Positions 1 through 5,223 of a stretch of DNA of 9,790 nucleotides are shown here, piece by piece. A program made the translations under genes and the position numbers. Numbering within the stretch: position 1 is the first letter of the stretch; every line of letters starts with the position of its first letter. The DNA is from Candidatus Aminicenantota bacterium (GTDB taxonomy: Bacteria; Acidobacteriota; Aminicenantia; S016-38), in assembly GCA_027062035.1 (NCBI GenBank), contig JAMOUL010000156.1, positions 1-9,790 of the forward strand, written 5' to 3'. The notes under the pieces are model-generated. The model was not told the origin of the DNA and did not search any database. It was given only the letters and a program-made list of their open reading frames with translations.

Positions 1-2
1 TG

Positions 3-290
3 CTTGAAGGCGCTGTTCCTGGAGACAGGATTGAATATAAAATTGGTAAATTACCCGATTTTACCAGGCTTTATTTAAGTTCAATAAAGGGAACGGCAAA
101 GATTGTTTTTGTGAGGAAGAGGGCTTTAGGAAGATTGATATACCCGGAAGACCTTATAACATTGAGTTTGTGGAAAAGGGGATTACGCCCCCAATTCGCA
201 CCTTGTAATCATTTTTATCCATCAATAGATGTAATTATAGGTGAGCCTCCACCAGTCCATCGGATCTGTTTTACCGTCTCAAAGCGGTAA
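3..290 (+). CDS. 3' end of an unidentified gene (possible TRAM-like fragment)
   Basis: The frame is open from the window edge to a TAA at 288-290, giving 95 residues; the start lies outside. I do not recognise the product. The first visible residues, LEGAVPGDRIEYKI, resemble the end of a TRAM RNA-binding domain as found in RlmD-type 23S rRNA m5U methyltransferases (family pattern: hydrophobic-PGE/D-R-V). A later stretch, KIVFVRKRALGRL followed by RPQFAPCNHF, loosely recalls the residues leading into the Cys-rich motif of those enzymes. The expected CGGC part is absent and the frame stops soon after, so if the resemblance is real the gene is truncated. The last 20 bases overlap the convergent membrane-protein gene. 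It could equally be the tail of an unrelated protein or a chance frame. Confidence 0.35.
   Translation, partial: LEGAVPGDRIEYKIGKLPDFTRLYLSSIKGTAKIVFVRKRALGRLIYPEDLITLSLWKRGLRPQFAPCNHFYPSIDVIIGEPPPVHRICFTVSKR
174..192 (-). terminator. Weak terminator-like hairpin after the minus-strand operon
   Basis: On the minus strand GGGGG-CGTAA-TCCCC (178-192) can form five pairs (one G-U) followed by TTTT (174-177). It lies about 80 bases past the stop of the last minus-strand gene, inside the convergent frame. The stem is short and support is weak. Confidence 0.25.
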
Positions 291-1083
291 CCTCATCAAT
301 AATGGCTTTTTCGGCAAAGTATAGACTGATTCTGGAAAAGGCCTTTAGAAGAATTAGTAGCTGAAAGGCAAGAAAGGAAAGAATTGAAGGAAGGGATGAG
401 AAAGTTCCGGCGAGAAGTATGTAGGGAACCAGCCAAAGCAAAATCGCCAGTATTCCCATGAATAGGGAAGAAAACCAGTATTTAAATGAAAGTACTATTG
501 CCTTCAACATGGAATTTATGCTTCCCCTGTTTTCCTTTATAACCCATATCTTGGCATAGTCCTTTCCTATCCCGGCAACAATGAAGAACAACAGGAAGAA
601 AATGGCCGAGAGTATTATTCCGTTAGTAAATGCCTTTTCCCTGTGGTATGGGATGCTAAGTGCCACAAAAATTCCGGGAAGAGCACCAACAATAAGGTAG
701 GGAAGATAGAAAATGGGGGTTAAGATTTCAATTACGAAAAATCTTCTGAAATATCTTCGCCAGGATGAGAAGTCCTCTCTATTTACTATTCCGCTTAAAA
801 TGCCTGCCTCCACAATTATAGAAATTAGGTAAAAGATCAGGAACATGGAAAATATGGCACCAGTCAGAACCGGATCCCTTGAGAAAATGTAATTTGCATA
901 ATCCGGATGTTTCGCCAGATAGTGGACATCGGGAAAATGACCGACTCTTGAGAAGAAAAATTTCTTTACAGGAATGTATATGGAAAAAGTAAAACCAAGG
1001 GATAGTAGCCATAGATAAAAGGTATATCTGAGGTTCCATATACTGTCTCTTATACCCGTTAAATAATTTATAATACCTCTCAT
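271..1083 (-). CDS. Six-helix integral membrane protein, unknown function
   Basis: The protein has 270 residues with about six hydrophobic segments near residues 20-38, 72-97, 114-145, 153-173, 202-226 and 229-249. A short polar stretch (98-113, NREDFSSWRRYFRRFF) separates segments 2 and 3, and a charged loop at 174-197 contains IKENRGSINSMLKAI. That loop, a conserved-looking E.GS...LK segment before a membrane helix, recalls the broad group of DUF4013/GDPD-membrane-like proteins, but this is only a resemblance. No catalytic motif is visible. The ATG is well supported: an AAGGAGG site (1089-1095) overlaps the TAA stop of the upstream peptidase gene, 5 bases before the start, so translation is probably coupled. 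It is the last gene of the minus-strand operon. A role in the envelope is inferred from location and hydrophobicity only. Confidence 0.8.
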   Translation of the reverse strand: MRGIINYLTGIRDSIWNLRYTFYLWLLSLGFTFSIYIPVKKFFFSRVGHFPDVHYLAKHPDYANYIFSRDPVLTGAIFSMFLIFYLISIIVEAGILSGIVNREDFSSWRRYFRRFFVIEILTPIFYLPYLIVGALPGIFVALSIPYHREKAFTNGIILSAIFFLLFFIVAGIGKDYAKIWVIKENRGSINSMLKAIVLSFKYWFSSLFMGILAILLWLVPYILLAGTFSSLPSILSFLAFQLLILLKAFSRISLYFAEKAIIDEVTALRR

Positions 1084-1093
1084 TTTTTCCTCC

Positions 1094-2881
1094 TTATGGC
1101 AAAAGATTTAAAAATACGATCTGGAGTCTTGTCAGAAAAGCCCAGAGCAACCCTTGAGCAAGAGGTGATTTTTTACCCCACCAGTTGTCAAACGGGTTTG
1201 CATCTATCATAAGTTTTTCTTCAGGGTCTATCCTCACCTCCACTATGTCGGAGTCAAATCTCTTCTTGATCCATTTCTTTTCCCATTTAAATTTAATTTC
1301 CTTGCCTCCCTTTAGCTTTACCACAACATCTACAGGAATCTTCACATCAACTCCTTGCCGCAATAGAACCAGGGTCTTTCCACGGACATAGCGAATCTTC
1401 CAGTTAACCTTTCCGGGCTGGTAGAATAGGGGTTTCCATAAACCGGACCAATCTTCGCCAAGTGCCTCTTCCATTGTGGTAAAAAAGTCCATGGAGCGTG
1501 GATGTTTAAAGGAGTACTTCTTGTAATAGACCGAAAGTGCTTTAAAGAACCGATCCCTTCCTGCAAGTCTTTTCCATGTTTCCAGTGTGAGGGCTGCCTT
1601 TGTATAAACCGAGTTTGAATACGTTCCCGGGAAAAATTTCCAGGATGGTGTAATAACAGGGTCAGCATAAGTGGTTCTGGAGTATGATACCCTCTGCCTT
1701 TCAGAATCCTTTGACCTGAACCCATGAAAATCGAACATCCAGGGGTAGGTATCCATGATGTTTATTTCAAAAAAGGTGTTTATACCTTCATCCAGCCATG
1801 CTTCATCTGTTTCGTTATTGGCGACAACTCCATACCAGTATTGATGTCCGAATTCATGTATTGTTACCATCTCCTGCATTCTTATTCCCCTGGGAAGCGC
1901 GTAAAAGGTGCCGGTTGTAATGAGGGTGGGATATTCCATTCCGGAAGTTCTGATGCCTGTTATATCAGGATCTATAATTGTGATCCTCTTATAGGGATAG
2001 GGTCCCACATTGTCACTGAAAAATTTTAGAGCCCTTTTTATTGCTTCCAGATATCTCCCCTTCTGGTTTTCATGGTATGGTTGAAGAAAAACGAGAATTT
2101 TTACCCTGGGCTGGTTGGAACTCTCAAAATAATCTTCAATTTTAATGAAATCCTTATCCGCAACCCATGCAAAATCGTGTATCTTTTCCATGTGGTAAAG
2201 AAGAACCTGATGTTTTGCCTTCTTTTTTCTTTCCATTAAGTCAGCGGTCGCAGCTACTTTTAAATATGAAGGAAGTGTGATTTGTACATCATAGGTGGAG
2301 AAATCCGAATAGAATTCCCCATTTCTGTGATATTGGTGACATACCCAGGTTCCATCATTTTCCAGTACCCCGGGTTTTGGAAACCACTGTGATACGAAGT
2401 AATAATCCTTTCCCACCCCCGAGCGGGCGAAGACTTTAGGAAGTTTTGTTTCAAATTCTGTTTCTATGATAACGGTCTGGCCTGGAAGAACTGGTTTTTC
2501 CAGTTTTAGCTCCACTACTGTTCTGTCCTTTTTATTTCCATCGTCCGGTGAGACATACCGGAGATTTGATGTGAGGTCCACTCCATCCACAAGGATTTTC
2601 TTTATTTCTTCCTTTCCCCACCATTCCCTGTGTTTTTTCCACTTTTTGGGAAGACCACCTATTTCCTTCATGAAACTTGCCCCTTCCCTGAAGGCGTTCT
2701 GGTACAGGTGGAATGGTATGGTTGTCACTTCTACGGAAGAATTGTTTTCCCACTGGATAATCTGTTTCCCGGTGACAAATACTCCCCACCGATCCTTGAT
2801 TTTTAATTCAACATCCATTTTGTAAGATTTTACCCCTGCGAGAAGAATTACAGGGATCAAAAACGAAAGAAATTTTCGCAT
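1094..2881 (-). CDS. M1-family zinc aminopeptidase, secreted
   Basis: This 595-residue protein is a gluzincin of peptidase family M1, which removes N-terminal residues from peptides. The zinc site is HEFGH at 342-346 with the third ligand E365 in WLDEG, the expected HExxH-x18-E spacing; E343 would be the catalytic base. GMEYP at 314-318 takes the place of the GAMEN exopeptidase motif, with E316 the likely N-terminal amine anchor. Y426 (in NSVYTKA) is the candidate transition-state tyrosine. Residues 1-18 form a basic-plus-hydrophobic signal peptide without a lipobox Cys, so the enzyme probably acts outside the cytoplasmic membrane. The last 20 residues are again hydrophobic (LLWAFLTRLQIVFLNLLP), which may anchor the C-terminus. 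The start has AAGGAGG at good spacing. It follows a site-2 protease gene by 31 bases and precedes the membrane-protein gene by 10. Its substrate is unknown. Confidence 0.92.
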   Translation of the reverse strand: MRKFLSFLIPVILLAGVKSYKMDVELKIKDRWGVFVTGKQIIQWENNSSVEVTTIPFHLYQNAFREGASFMKEIGGLPKKWKKHREWWGKEEIKKILVDGVDLTSNLRYVSPDDGNKKDRTVVELKLEKPVLPGQTVIIETEFETKLPKVFARSGVGKDYYFVSQWFPKPGVLENDGTWVCHQYHRNGEFYSDFSTYDVQITLPSYLKVAATADLMERKKKAKHQVLLYHMEKIHDFAWVADKDFIKIEDYFESSNQPRVKILVFLQPYHENQKGRYLEAIKRALKFFSDNVGPYPYKRITIIDPDITGIRTSGMEYPTLITTGTFYALPRGIRMQEMVTIHEFGHQYWYGVVANNETDEAWLDEGINTFFEINIMDTYPWMFDFHGFRSKDSERQRVSYSRTTYADPVITPSWKFFPGTYSNSVYTKAALTLETWKRLAGRDRFFKALSVYYKKYSFKHPRSMDFFTTMEEALGEDWSGLWKPLFYQPGKVNWKIRYVRGKTLVLLRQGVDVKIPVDVVVKLKGGKEIKFKWEKKWIKKRFDSDIVEVRIDPEEKLMIDANPFDNWWGKKSPLAQGLLWAFLTRLQIVFLNLLP

Positions 2882-2901
2882 TTTTTGCCTCCTTCTTTCC
2901 T

Positions 2902-2930
2902 CTTATACGAAATTAGGGAACAAAAGTAAA
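2902..2930 (-). promoter_or_regulatory. Possible internal promoter for the M1 peptidase gene
   Basis: On the minus strand TTTACT (2925-2930; 4 of 6 to TTGACA) lies 17 bases from TATAAG (2902-2907; 5 of 6 to TATAAT). It covers the end of the site-2 protease gene and would start RNA near 2895, inside or just before the peptidase ribosome site. The match is moderate and could be chance in AT-rich sequence. Confidence 0.3.
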
Positions 2931-3788
2931 GGGTTGAGGGATAAAGGTGACAAGGAAAATTATCAGGACAATTACTGCGAGAATATATCTTTTAACATCG
3001 AGTCGGTCTTCATATTGAAATTCCGGATGATAGACACCTATAACAAGTATTATAGCCACCCATAATAGCCACACCCACCATTTGGAAATGCTCAGATAAA
3101 GAAGAAATAGAAGAACTGCGAGGGAGAGTTTATTTGAATCCCTTCCGAAAACCGCATAACTTATATGTCCTCCGTCCAGTTGTCCCACAGGTATAAGGTT
3201 AAGAGAGGTTATAAAAAGTCCTACCCATGCAGCAAACCCGACCGGATGTATCAAAAGTCGGTCAGAAGGAATTCCAGGAAAGAACAGTTTGTAAAACATT
3301 TTGAATATCAGGGGCTCGCCAATACTCAGCCCTCCCCTGGGAATTTTTTCAACAAGTTTAGAATGCATAAGGCCATAAAAAAGGAAGGGAATCGAGACCA
3401 GAAACCCGGTTATAGGACCCGCTGCTCCAACGTCAAAAAGTGCCTTTCTTGAGGGTATTCTTCCGCGTATTCTGATAAGGGCTCCAAAGGTTCCCACAAT
3501 ATTGGGGGCCGGTATAAAGTAGGGAAGGGTGGCATCGATGCCGTATTTTCTTGCCATGAGGTAATGACCCATTTCATGGGACAGAAGAATGAGCATAATG
3601 GAAAAGGAAAAGGGAAGACCCATAAGGATAATCTTTCCGCTTTTGAGAAGAGAGATCAGTTCATTTTTTCCGATTTCCGGATAGTAAAATCCAATCCAGT
3701 GTAATGCCCCCCAGAAGACGGTGGACGCCAGAGTTACCAGGAACAGTACCAGGTTTATCCAGGGAAACTTCCTATTGGATTGGTTCAA
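2913..3788 (-). CDS. Site-2 protease family (M50) membrane metalloprotease
   Basis: This polytopic membrane protein has the two motifs of intramembrane zinc proteases: HEMGH, and NLIPVGQLDGGH whose Asp is the third zinc ligand. They lie at residues 82-86 and 208-219 counted from the longer start at 3821. GTFGALIRIRGRIPSRKALF and GAAGPITGF are typical of the M50 subgroup that includes plant EGY proteins and bacterial homologues. No PDZ domain is present, unlike RseP. Such enzymes cut membrane-embedded substrates; the target here is unknown. No ATG start exists. The frame opens after a TGA within mrp, and the two candidate starts are TTG at 3821 (no ribosome site, 50-base overlap) and TTG at 3788 (AAGGA 11 bases upstream, 17-base overlap with mrp). 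I prefer 3788, which leaves a short tail NQSNRKFPW before the first helix. Overlap with mrp suggests translational coupling. Confidence 0.93.
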   Translation of the reverse strand: MNQSNRKFPWINLVLFLVTLASTVFWGALHWIGFYYPEIGKNELISLLKSGKIILMGLPFSFSIMLILLSHEMGHYLMARKYGIDATLPYFIPAPNIVGTFGALIRIRGRIPSRKALFDVGAAGPITGFLVSIPFLFYGLMHSKLVEKIPRGGLSIGEPLIFKMFYKLFFPGIPSDRLLIHPVGFAAWVGLFITSLNLIPVGQLDGGHISYAVFGRDSNKLSLAVLLFLLYLSISKWWVWLLWVAIILVIGVYHPEFQYEDRLDVKRYILAVIVLIIFLVTFIPQPFTFVP

Positions 3789-4854
3789 TACATTCAGTTT
3801 CCTTAATGATAGTTTCTGCAAGTTTCATAAAGGCCCTGGCCTGCTCGCTTTCCGGATAATAAAGAACCACTGGCTTACCCTGGTCAGAACCTTCAGCGGC
3901 CTTGGGTTCAAAGGGAATCTCACCCAGATATTTTGTGTTCATGTCTTCAGCAGCTTTTTTCGCTCCTGCGTGTGGAAACAGATCTATTCTCTTGCCGCAG
4001 TGGGGACATATTAGATAACTCATATTTTCTATAATCCCTATTACCGTAACCCCAACTTCCATAAACATTTTTGTCCCCTTCCTTGCATCCTGGAGTGCCA
4101 GTTCCTGCGGTGTCGTAACCACCACTCCTCCGTTTACTGGAACCTTCTGGACAAGGGAAAGCTGGACATCTCCGGTCCCTGGAGGGAGGTCAACTATTAG
4201 TATGTCCAGGGGGGCCCATAAAACATCTCTGAGGAACTGTTCTATTAGCTTTGAAACCAGCGGGCCTCTCCATATTATAGGCTGGTCCTTTTCCACAAAG
4301 AACCCGATGCTTATAACCTTTATTCCGCCTACATCTATTGGTGTAATCTTATTGTTTTCTGTTATCTGTGGCACAGCGCCTTCAATTCCCATCATCGTGG
4401 GTACATTGGGTCCATAGACGTCTGCGTCCATTATTCCCACTTTATAGCCTTTCTTTGCAAGAGCAAGAGCAAGATTAACGGCTACAGTGGTCTTTCCAAC
4501 TCCGCCCTTACCAGAAGCTACAGCAATTACGCATTTTACCCCTTCTATCTTCCTTTGATCAGCAAAGGGCGAAGACTTTGTGCTGGTATGTGCCTTGGGA
4601 GCAGGAGGCTCCTTTTCTGCCAGAGTTTCGACCTTTACCTTTACCTCTTTTACACCTTCGAGGGAGGAAACCTTTTCTTTTACTTCGCTGGCGACCTTAT
4701 CTGCAGTTTCCCTGTTCTTTGTATTTATGTAGAGGTCTATCTCGGCTATGCCTTCCTTAAATGTTATTTTTTTTACCATTCCAAAGGAAACTATATCCCT
4801 CGTATAACCTGGATATTTTATAGTCTTTAATATTTCCTTAATTTTTTCTTCCAT
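3772..4854 (-). CDS. mrp: Mrp/NBP35-type iron-sulfur carrier ATPase
   Basis: The 360-residue protein is a cytosolic P-loop ATPase that binds and hands over Fe-S clusters (Mrp/ApbC/NBP35 family). Residues 1-75 form a MIP18/DUF59 domain, a Pro/Lys/Ser linker spans 80-100, and the ATPase follows. Visible motifs are the deviant Walker A SGKGGVGKTT (114-123, with the signature K116 and K121), DADVYGPN (143-150), Walker B DILIVDLPPGTGD (217-229) and CPHC (283-286), the Cys pair that shares a bridging cluster across the dimer. ENMSY precedes the CxxC as usual. The protein ends at a TAG overlapped by the site-2 protease gene. It follows a ferredoxin gene, which fits an Fe-S role. No ribosome site lies at normal distance from the ATG; see the hairpin at 4861-4889. 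Confidence 0.95.
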   Translation of the reverse strand: MEEKIKEILKTIKYPGYTRDIVSFGMVKKITFKEGIAEIDLYINTKNRETADKVASEVKEKVSSLEGVKEVKVKVETLAEKEPPAPKAHTSTKSSPFADQRKIEGVKCVIAVASGKGGVGKTTVAVNLALALAKKGYKVGIMDADVYGPNVPTMMGIEGAVPQITENNKITPIDVGGIKVISIGFFVEKDQPIIWRGPLVSKLIEQFLRDVLWAPLDILIVDLPPGTGDVQLSLVQKVPVNGGVVVTTPQELALQDARKGTKMFMEVGVTVIGIIENMSYLICPHCGKRIDLFPHAGAKKAAEDMNTKYLGEIPFEPKAAEGSDQGKPVVLYYPESEQARAFMKLAETIIKETECIEPIQ

Positions 4855-4860
4855 CTTTAT

Positions 4861-4889
4861 AAAGGGGGGCTTATGCCCCCCTCCTCCTT
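4861..4889 (-). promoter_or_regulatory. GC hairpin between the Shine-Dalgarno site and the mrp start
   Basis: Reading the minus strand, AAGGAGG (4883-4889) is followed by the stem GGGGGGC (4875-4881), loop ATAA and GCCCCCC (4864-4870), then TTTATAAAG and the mrp ATG at 4854. A-U and two G-U pairs could lengthen the stem and would then occlude part of AAGGAGG. The linear gap from AAGGAGG to the ATG is 28 bases, too long for initiation. With the 18-base stem-loop folded out, the gap becomes about 10. The hairpin could therefore act as a spacer, or alternatively as a weak terminator or attenuator after the ferredoxin gene; the U tract (TTTATAAA) is poor for termination. Confidence 0.6.
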
Positions 4890-4899
4890 TTAATGTTAA

Positions 4900-5163
4900 T
4901 TAAAGTACTGGTTCCTTATCTGGATGGAGCTTTTTGAATTTCTCCAGAAGCTGTTCCTTTGTTTCCTTGTAGTCAGGATTCTCAACAATACAATCCACTG
5001 GACATACTGCTATACACTGAGGTTCATCGTAGAAGCCCACACACTCGGTGCACTTTTCTGGGTCAATTTCAAAAAACTCTGCGCCCTGATAAATTGCCTC
5101 ATTAGGACATTCAGGTTCACATGCACCGCAATTGATGCATTCATCAGTAATCATTAATGCCAT
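4900..5163 (-). CDS. Alvin-type 2[4Fe-4S] ferredoxin
   Basis: An 87-residue low-potential electron carrier. The first cluster motif is CINCGACEPECP (C9, C12, C15, C19). The second has an enlarged loop, CTEC-x8-C-x3-CP (C38, C41, C50, C54), with a further Cys at 58 and a charged C-terminal tail (EQLLEKFKKLHPDKEP). The insertion and tail are the marks of the Allochromatium vinosum/YfhL ferredoxin class. These have one very low-potential cluster, and some members serve Fe-S assembly or specific reductases. The start at 5163 is fixed by GGGAGG 8 bases upstream and gives the family N-terminus MALMITDECINC. A longer in-frame start at 5226 would overlap hppA and lacks support. The gene sits 37 bases after hppA and has its own promoter; mrp follows, which suggests a link to Fe-S handling. 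Confidence 0.95.
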   Translation of the reverse strand: MALMITDECINCGACEPECPNEAIYQGAEFFEIDPEKCTECVGFYDEPQCIAVCPVDCIVENPDYKETKEQLLEKFKKLHPDKEPVL

Positions 5164-5194
5164 TTTTTTACCTCCCGAATTAATCTTGGAGTTT

Positions 5195-5223
5195 ATTATA
5201 TCATAGCAGGTGATAGGCAACAA
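5195..5223 (-). promoter_or_regulatory. Extended -10 promoter for ferredoxin-mrp genes
   Basis: On the minus strand a perfect TATAAT (5195-5200) directly follows TGA (5201-5203), giving the extended form TGATATAAT; that TGA is also the hppA stop codon. TTGTTG (5218-5223; 3 of 6) lies 17 bases upstream. The start of transcription would be near 5188, leaving a leader of about 25 bases that contains GGGAGG and the ferredoxin ATG. It would allow the ferredoxin and later genes to be expressed apart from hppA. Confidence 0.6.

Noticed and set aside
1342..1725. A 127-codon minus-strand frame within the M1 peptidase gene
   Set aside because: It is a second frame on the same strand as a protein with full family motifs; its product is rich in Arg, Pro and His and matches nothing.
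1724..2029. A 101-codon plus-strand frame opposite the M1 peptidase
   Set aside because: It lies antisense to the zinc-site region of the peptidase, with no ribosome site or recognisable domain; a shadow frame.
4864..4881. The GC hairpin before mrp as a standard intrinsic terminator
   Set aside because: It is followed by TTTATAAAG rather than a solid T run, and the mrp ATG comes 9 bases later; kept as a possible attenuator only.
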